From contig NZ_CP044011.1 of NCBI RefSeq assembly GCF_016864555.1, positions 2,871,501 to 2,935,500 of the forward strand: 64,000 nucleotides of DNA, read 5' to 3'. Every line of letters starts with the position of its first letter. Position 1 is the stretch's first letter. The stretch is from Sinorhizobium sp. BG8. Its GTDB lineage: Bacteria > Pseudomonadota > Alphaproteobacteria > Rhizobiales > Rhizobiaceae. This document shows, in pieces, positions 37,186-46,689 of this stretch. The position numbers and the translations under genes are program-made. The notes beneath the pieces are model-generated. The model was not told where the DNA came from. It was given only the letters and a program-made list of their open reading frames with translations, and made no database searches.

Positions 37186-37977
37186 TCACGCCTGCTCGGC
37201 CGAAGCGCCGGAGCGCCTCAGTTTTTCGGCGATGAGAACGAGGGTGAACGAAAACGCGAGGATCAAGGTGCTGAGTGCCAGCACTCCTGGAAGCTTGTTG
37301 GGAAAGCGCAGCTGCGACCAAATGAAGATCGGGAGGGTACTGTCGGTCCCGGCAAGAAAGAAGGCGAGAACAAACTCATCGAGCGACACCGAGAAGGTCA
37401 ACAGCAGACTTGAAATGATCCCTGGTGCCGCGATCGGCAGAACCACCCGTCGAAAAGTCATTAAAGGACCTTCGCCCAGGTCACGCGCCGCTTCTTCGAG
37501 GCTGGGATCCATGCCTTCAAATCGTGGCAGCATGATCATCATCGCGAACGGCGTGCAGAACAGAATGTGCGCAAAAACGATCGTCGAAAGCGAGAGCTCC
37601 AGACCGAAACCCGTGGCAACGATCAACAGGGATATGCCGACGACGATTCCCGGTACAAGAAGCGGCAGCCCGATGAGCGCCAGGAAGATCGTTCTGCCCG
37701 GAAGACTTGGGCGACTGACTGCCTTGGCGGCAAGCGTGCCTAATATCGTGCTCACGATACTCGCGGTAACCGCCACCCTGATGCTGTTCCATAAGGCTTC
37801 GAGAAGGGCAGGTGCGGCGAATACCTGTGAAAACCACTGGAGCGTAAAGCCTTTCAGCGGAAACGCGATCGCGGTCCCTGCATTGAACGCGAAGAGCGCA
37901 ATGAAGAAAATCGGGGCGTAGAGAACCAGAACGTAGAGCGCCGAATATACGCCAAGTGCCTTCAATCCCGTTCTCAT
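37186..37977 (-). CDS. ABC transporter permease, PotC-like
   Basis: Second inner-membrane subunit of the PotABCD-type importer. The 263-residue protein has six hydrophobic segments, beginning ALGVYSALYVLVLYAPIFFI, and the ATPase-contacting EAA loop EEAARDLGEGPLMTFRRVVL with the expected glycine. ATG 37977 follows GGGAGGCAAGGC and overlaps the stop of the first permease by four bases. No substrate information is contained in the sequence. Confidence 0.92.
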   Translation of the reverse strand: MRTGLKALGVYSALYVLVLYAPIFFIALFAFNAGTAIAFPLKGFTLQWFSQVFAAPALLEALWNSIRVAVTASIVSTILGTLAAKAVSRPSLPGRTIFLALIGLPLLVPGIVVGISLLIVATGFGLELSLSTIVFAHILFCTPFAMMIMLPRFEGMDPSLEEAARDLGEGPLMTFRRVVLPIAAPGIISSLLLTFSVSLDEFVLAFFLAGTDSTLPIFIWSQLRFPNKLPGVLALSTLILAFSFTLVLIAEKLRRSGASAEQA

Positions 37978-38897
37978 GCCTTGCCTCCCTTGATGTTTCC
38001 ATAGCGGCTGGTCAGCTTCAGGAATACGCAAGCGGCAGCGGTAACGACGATCATCGCGGTGACGGATATCGCTGCGCCCAGCGGCCAGTTGTTTGCGCGC
38101 CCGAACATTGACTGGACGACATTGCCAACCATGAGCCCCGACGTGCCGCCGACCAGCTGTGGCGTGACATAGTCACCGACAGTCGGAATGAATATCAGCA
38201 GGCTTGCAGCGACTACGCCCGGCAACGAAAGGGGCAGGATGACACGCCGGAAGACATGGAACATGCTCTCTCCCAGATCACGCGCGGCTTCGATAAGGCT
38301 CCTGTCGATGCGGCTCAGGCTGATGTAGATCGGCAGCAGAGCAAACGGAGCCCAGGCGTGGGCCAGTGTCAGCACGACGGCGAACGGATTGTAGAGCAGG
38401 ATTTCGAGCGGTTTATCTATGATCCCAATGGAGATCAGGCTCGAATTGATCACACCGTTGTAGCCAAGGATGATCTTCCAGGCGAAAACTCTCAGGAGAT
38501 AGCTGGTCCAGAACGGGATGGTGACGGCCAGAAGCCAGAGCGTCTTGTGCCGCTGGACTCCAAAAGCGATGTACGCGGCAATCGGATACGAAAACACGAC
38601 CACCAAAACCGTCGCGGCGAGCGAGATGAGAAGCGATTTCCCGAGGATCAGCAGCTGGTTGGCGGAGCCGAGCAGCGTCAGGTAGTTGTCAAATGTGAAG
38701 TCGCGGACGACATCCATCCCTTCCTGTCGCCAGAAGCTGTTGAAGAACAACAGCCCCAGCGGGTAGAGCAGCGACAAACCGACAAACAGCAAGGTCGGAA
38801 GAACAAGGAGATAGCCTCGCAGGCGTGAGTCATAGCTCAGACGGGACCAGAGACTTGGGGAACTGGTGTGGGACTGCAGATCGGCTGTGATCGTCAT
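37974..38897 (-). CDS. ABC transporter permease, PotB-like
   Basis: First inner-membrane subunit of the importer. The 307-residue protein starts with a cytoplasmic tail, then six hydrophobic segments (first LLVLPTLLFVGLSLLYPLGL). The EAA loop is IEAARDLGESMFHVFRRVIL. The binding-protein-dependent permease core covers about 75-290. It overlaps the GMC oxidoreductase stop by four bases upstream and the PotC-like gene by four bases downstream, so the whole set is translationally coupled. Confidence 0.92.
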   Translation of the reverse strand: MTITADLQSHTSSPSLWSRLSYDSRLRGYLLVLPTLLFVGLSLLYPLGLLFFNSFWRQEGMDVVRDFTFDNYLTLLGSANQLLILGKSLLISLAATVLVVVFSYPIAAYIAFGVQRHKTLWLLAVTIPFWTSYLLRVFAWKIILGYNGVINSSLISIGIIDKPLEILLYNPFAVVLTLAHAWAPFALLPIYISLSRIDRSLIEAARDLGESMFHVFRRVILPLSLPGVVAASLLIFIPTVGDYVTPQLVGGTSGLMVGNVVQSMFGRANNWPLGAAISVTAMIVVTAAACVFLKLTSRYGNIKGGKA

Positions 38898-40560
38898 CGC
38901 TGGGCATGCCTCCAGTTCTCGGCCACGAAATAGGGAGCGGATGTTGCCGGCAATGGCGCGCGTCCGCGTATGAGGTCCGCCGCCTTCTCAGCTATCATCA
39001 TGGTCGGTGCATTGAGATTTCCGCTGACGATCGAGGGCATGATCGATGCATCGACGACTCTGAGGCCCTCGACACCCTTTACCTTGCAGTCCGGATCGAC
39101 GACCGCCCTGTCATCACTGCCCATGCGGCAGGTGCAACTCGGGTGATACGCGCTTTCGGCTGTCGCCCTGACATAGCCATCGATTTCCTGATCGCTTTCA
39201 ACCGACCGTCCCGGCATGAACTCTTCGCCGCGAAAGCGCGAGAATGCTGGCGCGGCAAAAAGCTCTCGGGTCAGGCGCAAGGCGTCACGCATGACCTGTC
39301 GATCTCCTTCCGTCGCAAGGTAATTGGGATCGATGGACGGGGGTACGCGCGGATCGGCACCGCGGATCGAGAGATGTCCACGACTTTCCGGGCGAAGCGC
39401 ATCGGCATCGACCTGGTAGCTCGGGCCGATTTTGGCCGGCCCTTCCATGTGTTCGTAACCGACGGCGATTGGAAGGAAGTGGTATTGGATATCGGGATGA
39501 TCGATGCCTGCACGGCTGCGGATGAAGCCTCCAACCTCGAATTGGTTCGAGGCGCCCGGGCCGGATCGCAGAAACAGCCATTGTGCGCCGATCTTCAGCT
39601 TTCCGAGCGGGCTGAGCTTTGTTGCGAGCGAGTCTGCTGTGAGGCAACGATGCTTGACGTAAATGCAGAGGTGATCCTGAAGGTTGCGTCCCACTTCGCC
39701 TGCATCGACGGTCACATCGATCTCGTGTCGTCGAAGCAAGTCTGCAGGGCCGATGCCTGAAAGCTGGAGCAGGTGCGGGGAATTGATCGCCCCGCCACAG
39801 AGGATCACTTCGCGACTTGCTCGAATTGTCTCTTGCCGTTTTCCGTTTTCGACAGAAACGCCGTTCGCACGCCGGTTCTCGAACACGACTCGATGAACAA
39901 GTGTGCGGACGGCCACAGTCAGATTCTGGCGTTGGAGTATCGGCTGGAGGTAGGCGCGCGCCGCGCTCCATCGGCGACCGTTGCCGACATTCATGTCGAG
40001 CCGCGACAATCCCTCCTGGCGGAAGCCGTTGACGTCACTGGATACGGCGTATCCGGTCTGCTGACCCGCTTGGAGCCAGGCCTCACCAAGCTTGTCGGTA
40101 GAGGTCCGCCGGGAGACGAGCACCGGTCCGGAACCGCCGCGGTAGTCGTCTTCACCGGCGACGAAGTTCTCGAGCTTGCGGAAATACGGCAGCACGTCCG
40201 CATAACTCCACCCTTGGCTCCCTCGGCTTCCCATCTCTCATAGTCCAGCGCATGGCCACGGATGAACACCATGCCATTGATTGAGCTGGAGCCGCCAAGC
40301 ACTCGCCCACGGGGCCAGTGCAAGCTGCGTCCATTGAGGTGGGCCTGGGGTACGGTGTGATAGGACCAGTTAAGCTTTGGGTCCTGCATCGGATAGGCCA
40401 GAGCGGCAGGCATCACTATGCGCCAGTCGCGATCCGAGCCACCCGCCTCGATGAGCAGCACGCGAGTTTCCGGATCTTCGGTCAGGCGAGCGGCAAGCAC
40501 GCAACCTGCCGATCCCGCGCCGACGATTATGTAGTCGTATTCCTTCACTGGAAATTCCAT
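38894..40560 (-). pseudogene. GMC oxidoreductase (choline-dehydrogenase-like), frameshifted
   Basis: FAD-dependent alcohol oxidoreductase of the glucose-methanol-choline family. The N-terminal part (from ATG 40560) has the dinucleotide motif [16 protein letters not shown] and the GMC signature [12 protein letters not shown]. The frame is lost near 40216-40221: one reading goes EGAKGGVM, while the other continues as [17 protein letters not shown] to the catalytic end YHPSCTCRMG (active-site His) and the second GMC block. Exactly one missing base joins the halves into a protein of about 555 residues. The gene lies between the binding-protein and permease genes of the importer, so it probably oxidises the imported alcohol. 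Whether the lesion is real cannot be told from here. Confidence 0.85.
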
Positions 40561-40645
40561 CTGCTGACCGGAGGAATTGGCCTGGTCGAGTGCCAATATC
40601 GAAGACAGAGAGCACCCGCTTTAAGCGGCGGGCACTTTCAGAGCC

Positions 40646-41754
40646 TCAGATTCCCTGCTTGACGGATTCAAACATCTTCTGGATGTCGTCCTGATCTTTC
40701 ATCGGACCTTGAAGGACGGTCGATGAGAGCAGGGCGCTTGGATCACGGGGGATGTCGAGATTTGCGAGCGTCGCATCGTCAACCTGTTCGAATCCACCCT
40801 TTGTCGCACTGCCATATCCGAACTGCGTCATTCCCAATGCACGCGCTTCCGGCGAGAGGTACGCGTCGATCAGTTCATGGGCGAGTTCGCGATGGGGCGT
40901 ACCTTTGACGATCGACAATACGCCGACCCAGGCCATCGTGCCTTCCTTGGGGCGCATGTAGCGGATTGGGATCCCTTGTCCCTTCAGCGCCACGTAAGTG
41001 TCGTTCCACGTATTGGCCGCGACAATTTCTCCCGACGTAAGCGCCTGCTGCAACGTGGTCGGGTCGTTAGAGTAGAAGCGAAGGAGCGCGCGCTGTTCGT
41101 CCAGTGCCGCACGCACGGTCTCAAGGTCGGCAGCAGACATATTGTAAGCGTTCACGCCCTTGTAGAGGGCGGCGGCACCAACCGCATCCGCCATGCTGTC
41201 AAGGGCCGCTAGTTTGCCAGAATAGTTGCTGTCCCAGAGCAATGCCCAGCTGTCATTTGCCGGATCAGCCGCCTCGGGAACCAGGTCTGTTCGTACGGCT
41301 ATCGAGCTTAGCCCCCAGTCGGCGGGGACGCAGGTTACGTTCCCATCAATGGTGACACCGGGCATTTCACGGAAGTTGGGGAAGATGTCGTTCCAATTGC
41401 TGATGAGGTTTGTATCGATAGGCTCCAGGACACCAGAGTCATACCAGCGCTTGATCGTATACGACTGAGGATAGACGACATCGGCCTTGAAGCCGTTCTT
41501 CACCTTGAGCAGGGCCTCGTCCTGATCGCCGAAGACGGCAAAGTTCGGGGGCGTGCCGTGCGCGGCGACATAGGGTCCGAAGAACTCCGGCATATCCATG
41601 GTCGCCCAAGTGAAGAACAGCGGCTGATCCGCTGCAACCGCGCCACGAGGGCTCGTGGACATGACGACGCCAACCGCCGCAAAAAGCTTTCCAAAATCGC
41701 GGCGAGAGAGGGCACCCTTTTTCGCGAGCGAAATAATGTCTTTAAAATCGTTCA
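40646..41754 (-). CDS. PotD-like extracellular solute-binding protein
   Basis: Periplasmic binding protein delivering substrate to the PotABC-like importer. The 369-residue protein begins with a cytoplasmic-looking tail and a twin-arginine-like export signal (LSRRDFGKLFAAVGVVMS, residues about 17-34). The mature part includes the PotD-type segments GVLEPIDTNLISNWNDIFP and PADWGLSSIAVRTDLVPE, and the C-terminal lobe KEGTMAWVGVLSIVKGTPHR. A start three bases earlier (41757) is possible; AAGGGGAA serves either. Sequence does not reveal whether it binds polyamines, amino-alcohols or something else. An inverted repeat about 100 bases upstream may control the operon. Confidence 0.9.
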
Positions 41755-41757
41755 TCA

Positions 41758-42441
41758 TCGTTCCCCTTGCGGCCTTCATGACCGTCCCATTTGACGCGCC
41801 TAGCTAGGCCCGTTCACGAGAGGAGACGTAATCCTCGGCCTCCATCCCATGATCGTATGTTGGTATGCCATACGACGGAATGTCAAGCGTTGTTTTGATT
41901 TTTGCATTCGAGGAGAACGACGAAGAACGGAAACTTTTCAACGAGCTTACGCCGCGCATGGCGACGCAGGATACCTGACCTCATAGGTGACGAGGTGGCC
42001 GGGAGTTTCGAGGTGATGAACCTTGGTCGAAATCAATGTTTCCATCGCGACTCATGCGAAGGGCCGTGTATCGTTGGACCTCCCCACCTGCGCCCGCTGG
42101 CGCACGAGCCCGCACTACTCAAGGGCGCGGATTGGCCGGCTGGCTTCACCTCGGCGGGGCGAAGGACCATTCCGGGCTGAACTGAACCAGGCAATGAGCC
42201 TACGAAAGCATCAAGCCAACCTGGCGGAAGTGAACAGCGACCGTCTACAATTTAAGTGGTGGCGATTCATGCATGGGCAATATTGTTGGTGGTTCGGCGT
42301 TCAATGCCCAAAGGGTCAGCCGACCACATTTTCGGGCGTAACAAGCTTAGGTTTGTGCCTAAGAATATTCTGAAATTCAGTTTCAGCCTGGGAGGCTTGG
42401 GGTAGGCGGCTTCTTAATTGTCTGATTTTTTTGAAGATCTA
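41758..42441. other. Gene-poor gap between importer operon and tRNA-Lys
   Basis: About 680 bases with no recognisable gene. Frames of up to 116 codons exist on the plus strand, but their translations resemble no family I know. The right part is richer in A/T than its surroundings and has small inverted repeats (CTTAGG-TTTGTG-CCTAAG near 42348, AGAATATTCT near 42361). The left end carries the operator-like repeat. It could be decayed sequence at an island edge beside the tRNA. Confidence 0.4.
41853..41875. promoter_or_regulatory. Operator-like inverted repeat upstream of the importer operon
   Basis: Perfect 7-bp arms TCGTATG and CATACGA with a 9-base centre TTGGTATGC, which itself contains TGG-TATG-CCA nested across the boundary. 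It lies about 100 bases before the start of the solute-binding protein gene, in the only likely promoter region for the operon. The size is compatible with a GntR- or LacI-type operator. No regulator gene is adjacent. Confidence 0.5.
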
Positions 42442-42517
42442 TGGTGAGCGCGCAGGGATTCGAACCCTGGACCTACTGATTAAAAGTCAGTTGCTCTACC
42501 GGCTGAGCTACGCGCTC
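42442..42517 (-). tRNA. tRNA-Lys (anticodon UUU)
   Basis: 76-base cloverleaf on the minus strand: acceptor stem GAGCGCG/CGCGCTC, D-arm GCTCAGCCGGTAGAGC, anticodon arm CTGACTTTTAATCAG with anticodon TTT, T-arm CAGGGTTCGAATCCCTG, and encoded CCA. Confidence 0.97.
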
Positions 42518-42741
42518 CCAGTGAAGGGAGGGCCCCCTTCGGAAGTGCGCGGAACATATGCAGGAGGCCTTTCCGGGTCAACCGGAAAATGAAATGGGCA
42601 ACAGCTTTTGCTGCATTTCGACGCGATCTCCAAAAGGTGACTGGCAGCCGGAGTTCCGCCAGAGTATCTGACATCGGCGGATGCCGCTCGTGACGCGGGC
42701 GGGCGAACGCTGGCATAATTACCGTCGCGGAGTATAGCTGC

Positions 42742-43497
42742 TTGTCGATTGCGGAGATTTCCCTCTTGAGTGCGCTGGTCGCTGGCGCGCTGTCCTTTCT
42801 TTCCCCGTGCGTCCTGCCGCTTGTACCGCCCTATCTGTGTTACATGGCGGGCGTTTCTGTCGAGCAGTTCCGTGGCGGGAGCGCAGCAATTGCAATCGAG
42901 GATCGCTCCGCGCGGCTCTCGGTCATCCTTTCGGCACTGTTGTTCACGCTCGGCTTCGCGACTGTCTTCGTCGCTCTCGGTGCCGGTGCCTCGACGATCG
43001 GTATGGCGCTCAGGCGGCATCTCGACATCCTGGCGCAGGTCGGCGGCGTGATCATCATTGCGATGGGGCTGCATTTCCTCGGCATCCTGAAGATCGGCCT
43101 CTTTTCCCGGGAGGCCCGGTTTCAGAGCAGCGGCAAGCCTGCGACATTGACCGGGGCCTATCTCATGGGGCTCGCCTTCGCTTTCGGCTGGACGCCATGT
43201 ATCGGTCCCGTCCTGGGGGCAATTCTTGGGGTCGCGGCGGCGCGCGAGACCGTCGGGGAAGGGGCCGTGCTGCTTGCTGTCTATTCCCTCGGCCTGGCGG
43301 TTCCGTTCTGGATTGCCGCCGGATTTTCCGGGGCGTTCATGCGTTTCCTGATGCGTTTCCGTCAACATCTTGGCACGGTGGAGAAAGTGATGGGCGTGCT
43401 CCTCGTCCTCACGGGCCTTGCCTTCATCTTCGGCTACATCAGCGACGTCGCAATCTGGTTCCAGCAAACGTTTCCAATCCTGTCGCAGATAGGATAG
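42742..43497 (+). CDS. ccdA: CcdA-type cytochrome c biogenesis / thiol-disulfide membrane protein
   Basis: Six-helix inner-membrane protein that carries reducing equivalents from cytoplasmic thioredoxin to periplasmic thiols, needed for cytochrome c maturation. The 251-residue protein has the two redox cysteines in conserved places, SPCVLPLVPPYL in helix 1 and FGWTPCIGPVLGAIL in helix 4. The start is TTG 42742, as no ATG fits; a weak GGAG lies 12 bases upstream. Its product could help supply haem attachment for the tetraheme protein at 18.8 kb, but it is a housekeeping function as well. Confidence 0.9.
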   Translation: MSIAEISLLSALVAGALSFLSPCVLPLVPPYLCYMAGVSVEQFRGGSAAIAIEDRSARLSVILSALLFTLGFATVFVALGAGASTIGMALRRHLDILAQVGGVIIIAMGLHFLGILKIGLFSREARFQSSGKPATLTGAYLMGLAFAFGWTPCIGPVLGAILGVAAARETVGEGAVLLAVYSLGLAVPFWIAAGFSGAFMRFLMRFRQHLGTVEKVMGVLLVLTGLAFIFGYISDVAIWFQQTFPILSQIG

Positions 43498-43540
43498 GCG
43501 ATGGTTCAAGCGGCGAACGGCGAGGGGATGATTCTGTCTG

Positions 43541-44503
43541 ATGGCTGAACTGGCGGGGTTGGTGCTGCCGTTTTTCGGCATGATTCTGCTGGGCTACCTG
43601 GCCGCCAAGGCAAGGCCGCAGCCGGAGGAGGCGCTGGGCTGGCTCAATGCTTTCATCGTCTACATCTCGCTCCCGGCATTGTTCTTCAAGCTCGTATCGA
43701 AGACGCCGATCGAGCAGTTGACCCGCATCGACTTCATCCTTGCCAATGTCAGCGCCACCTACCTCGTTTTCGGGACAATCTTCGCGATTGGCCTGTTCGT
43801 GCGCCATGCGACGGTTGCCGAGGCGACCGTGCAGGGGCTCTCGGCGGCTTATGGCAACATCGGCTACATGGGCCCGGGCTTGGCACTTCTCGCCTTCGGT
43901 GAACGCGCGGCGGTGCCCGTGGCACTCGTCTTCTGCTTCGAAAACATGCTGCATTTCATGGTGGCGCCCGCCTTGATGGCTCTATCTGGCGGTGGCAGGC
44001 AATCGGCGGCGACTGTTGCGGCGGGCATTCTGCGCCGCATCGTCACGCACCCGTTCATCGTTGCGACGGCTGCCGGCTTCGTCGCGGCCTTCTCCGGTTT
44101 CGAGCCGCCGGTTCCCTTGATGCGGCTCATCGACTACCTCGCCCAGGCGGCCGCGCCCTGCGCGCTGTTTGCCATGGGCGTCACCCTTGCCCTGCGCCCC
44201 GTCAAGCGCGTCCCGGTCGAGATCGCCTATATCGTTCCGGCGAAGCTCCTTCTCCTGCCGGCGGTCATGTATCTGATGCTCGGCTTTGCGGGGAACTTCG
44301 ATCCCTTGTGGGTGTTCACGGCGATGCTTCTTGCAGCGTTGCCGACGGCGACCAACGTCTTCGTCATCGGCCAGCAATACGGCGTGTGGCAGGAGCGGGC
44401 GTCGGCGACCATTCTCATCACCACGCTCCTCTCCGTCGCCACGGTGACGTTCCTCCTCTACCTCATCAAGTCAGGCCTTCTGCCCGGCGATCCTTTTCCT
44501 TAG
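43541..44503 (+). CDS. AEC family (auxin efflux carrier-like) transporter
   Basis: Secondary transporter of 320 residues with about ten membrane helices in two five-helix halves. Recognisable parts are the start FFGMILLGYLAAK, FIVYISLPALFFKLVSKTP with the proline kink, GYMGPGLALLAFG, and TATNVFVIGQQYGVW in the second half. Substrates of bacterial members include malonate, malate and other carboxylates; none is indicated here. It starts 44 bases after ccdA and its 3' end overlaps the convergent hydroxylase gene by 33 bases. Confidence 0.9.
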   Translation: MAELAGLVLPFFGMILLGYLAAKARPQPEEALGWLNAFIVYISLPALFFKLVSKTPIEQLTRIDFILANVSATYLVFGTIFAIGLFVRHATVAEATVQGLSAAYGNIGYMGPGLALLAFGERAAVPVALVFCFENMLHFMVAPALMALSGGGRQSAATVAAGILRRIVTHPFIVATAAGFVAAFSGFEPPVPLMRLIDYLAQAAAPCALFAMGVTLALRPVKRVPVEIAYIVPAKLLLLPAVMYLMLGFAGNFDPLWVFTAMLLAALPTATNVFVIGQQYGVWQERASATILITTLLSVATVTFLLYLIKSGLLPGDPFP

Positions 44504-45685
44504 GCTGTCGCGAAACGCCTTGAACGACCCGCCCGGCTCGATGCCTTCGCGCATGGCGACGCTTCTGAGCGGTCCCATGGCGGAGAGAAGGTGCAGGCCG
44601 GCTGAGCGGAGGATCTGGACCGGAAGGAAGCCCGAAAGAAGCGACCGATTGAGGAGGTCGACACTCATCGTGCGGCTGCGAACGTCCGCCTGCCTGTGAC
44701 GGTCGAAGCGGTCGCCGATCTTTCCAAGGTCGGGTGTCGTCGAATCTCCAAGCAGCTTCCTCAGGGCCATTATGTCCCTGAGGCTAAGATTGAGGCCCTG
44801 GGCCCCGATCGGCGGAAAGGCATGCGCCGCTTCGCCGACGAGTGCGGTGCGCTCCCTGCCGAAGCGGTGCGCAATCATGCCCGACAGAGGATAGGCTTGC
44901 GGGATCGTCTCGACGGTCACCTTGCCGAGGATCGATTGCATCCTCTCCTCAACCACTTCGCTGAGCTTGGCCTGAGGAAGTTCGAGCATTTCCTCTGCCT
45001 TGCGCGGCGACTGCACCCAGACGAGGCTCGAGCGATTGCCGGGCAGAGGTACCTGCGTGAATGGTCCGCTCTCGGTGTGAAACTCCGTCGAGATGTTGTC
45101 GTGCGGCAGGCTGTGGCTGAAGTTCAGGACAATGGCGGTCTGCGGGTACGACCATGTGCGAACGCCGATACCGGCGCTCTGGCGCACGAGCGACCCACGC
45201 CCGTCGGCTCCGACGACAAGTTGCGCGCGAAGCGAGTCACCGTTTGCAAGCGTGATCTTGGCCGCGTCGGGCTCGGTGTCAACGGCATCGGCACCGTAAT
45301 CGAATCGCGTGATCGTGTCAGTTGTCGCAATCCGGCTCTCCAGCAGTTCGGCGAGCGGTGCGTTCGGAATATTGTAGCCGAAGGCCGACAGCCCGACCTC
45401 GCTTGCACGGAAGCTGACTGGCGGCGCCCGGAACAGACGGGAGGTGCCGTCCAGGATCCGCATCGTTTCAAGCGGGGCGGCACTGGGAGCGATGGTGTCC
45501 CAGAGTTCGAGATCTCTTAGCAGGCCGATCGACTGGTCCATCAGCGCCGTGGTGCGCCCGTCCGGCATGTCGCGACGCGGGGCTACCAACGCCACGCGGC
45601 CGCCTGACGTGGAAAGTGCAAGCGCGGCAACGCTTCCTGCCAGTCCTCCTCCAATGATTGCGATCTCAAACTCGTTCACGGGCAT
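44471..45685 (-). CDS. UbiH/UbiF/VisC family FAD hydroxylase
   Basis: Flavin monooxygenase of the ubiquinone-hydroxylase group, probably adding a ring hydroxyl in ubiquinone biosynthesis. The 404-residue protein has the FAD motif IAIIGGGLAGSVAALAL, the middle VVGADGRGSLVR (DG motif) and the second flavin motif ALVGEAAHAFPPIGAQGLNL. ATG 45685 gives MPVNEFEIAIIGG. Rhizobia have several paralogues, and which ring position is hydroxylated cannot be told. It converges with the AEC gene (33-base overlap of coding ends) and diverges from phosphatidylcholine synthase. Confidence 0.9.
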   Translation of the reverse strand: MPVNEFEIAIIGGGLAGSVAALALSTSGGRVALVAPRRDMPDGRTTALMDQSIGLLRDLELWDTIAPSAAPLETMRILDGTSRLFRAPPVSFRASEVGLSAFGYNIPNAPLAELLESRIATTDTITRFDYGADAVDTEPDAAKITLANGDSLRAQLVVGADGRGSLVRQSAGIGVRTWSYPQTAIVLNFSHSLPHDNISTEFHTESGPFTQVPLPGNRSSLVWVQSPRKAEEMLELPQAKLSEVVEERMQSILGKVTVETIPQAYPLSGMIAHRFGRERTALVGEAAHAFPPIGAQGLNLSLRDIMALRKLLGDSTTPDLGKIGDRFDRHRQADVRSRTMSVDLLNRSLLSGFLPVQILRSAGLHLLSAMGPLRSVAMREGIEPGGSFKAFRDSLRKRIAGQKA

Positions 45686-45945
45686 TACAGACTTTCGAAT
45701 TGCGACCCACCGATTTGTGGGTGTTGAACCTTTGAACAGACTAGATCCGAAGGTGGGCGAAATCCATGGGGTGAATCGGCGCAGGTTGATCGCAAGACTG
45801 GAAGGACGACCCAAGCGCGCGCATTTTCTCTGGCGGCGGGAGCCAATCGGTGCATATTAGCCGCACAAAATCGGGTAAGCCGGTACCGGCTCGATAGCGG
45901 GCAGGGTGCAGCGGATTCTCGCGCGGGGATGGACGACAAAAACCG

Positions 45946-46671
45946 ATGAAACTCTTCAACTACAAACGGGTACCCTATGCCGAGATGCGGGCCTTCTCCG
46001 TCCACATCCTTACGGCATCCGGCTCGTTTCTTGCCTTCCTCGGTGTTGTCGCTGCGGCAGAGAGACGCTTCGTCGACATGTTCTGGTGGCTTGGCCTTGC
46101 CCTGCTCGTGGACGGTATCGATGGACCGATCGCACGGAAAGTGCGCGTCAAGGAAGTGCTGCCGAACTGGTCCGGCGATACGCTGGACAATGTCATCGAT
46201 TACGTGACCTACGTCCTGCTACCTGCCTTCGCACTCTACCAGAGCGGCATGATCGGTGAGCCCTGGTCCTTTGTCGCTGCGGGCGCGATAGTGGTCTCGA
46301 GCGCCATCTACTACGCCGACATGGGGATGAAGACGGACGACTACTTCTTCTCCGGATTTCCGGTCGTCTGGAACATGGTCGTCTTCACCCTGTTCGTCAT
46401 CCAGGCAAGTGAGTTGACGGCATCGATCGTGGTCTTCGTTTCGGTGTTCCTCACGTTCATGCCCATCAACTTCCTGCATCCTGTTCGCGTAAAGAGGCTC
46501 AGAACGCTCAATCTGGCGGTGTTCCTGCTATGGTCCGCCCTTGGCATGTATGCCCTGCTGCTGCACTTCGTTACCCCGGATTGGGTCGTCTACGGCGTGG
46601 TGGCGACAGGGCTCTACCTCTATGTGATCGGCGCAGTGCTGCAATTTGTTCCCGGCCTGGGCCGGGATTGA
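45946..46671 (+). CDS. pcs: Phosphatidylcholine synthase
   Basis: Condenses choline with CDP-diacylglycerol to phosphatidylcholine, a route typical of rhizobia and relatives. The 241-residue membrane protein has the CDP-alcohol phosphotransferase signature split as DGIDGPIARKVRV and the following GDTLDNVIDY, preceded by ADMFWWLGLALLV-like helix. Seven to eight hydrophobic segments follow, with the conserved PVVWNMVVFTLFV and FMPINFLHPVRVKRLR near the C-terminus. It needs exogenous choline. It is 18 bases from the quinone oxidoreductase gene start. Confidence 0.96.
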   Translation: MKLFNYKRVPYAEMRAFSVHILTASGSFLAFLGVVAAAERRFVDMFWWLGLALLVDGIDGPIARKVRVKEVLPNWSGDTLDNVIDYVTYVLLPAFALYQSGMIGEPWSFVAAGAIVVSSAIYYADMGMKTDDYFFSGFPVVWNMVVFTLFVIQASELTASIVVFVSVFLTFMPINFLHPVRVKRLRTLNLAVFLLWSALGMYALLLHFVTPDWVVYGVVATGLYLYVIGAVLQFVPGLGRD

Positions 46672-46689
46672 TTCTCGAGGAGTTCGGAA

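Noticed and set aside
42023-42373. A 116-codon frame in the gap before tRNA-Lys
   Set aside because: No family resemblance, no ribosome site, tryptophan/cysteine-rich low-quality translation.
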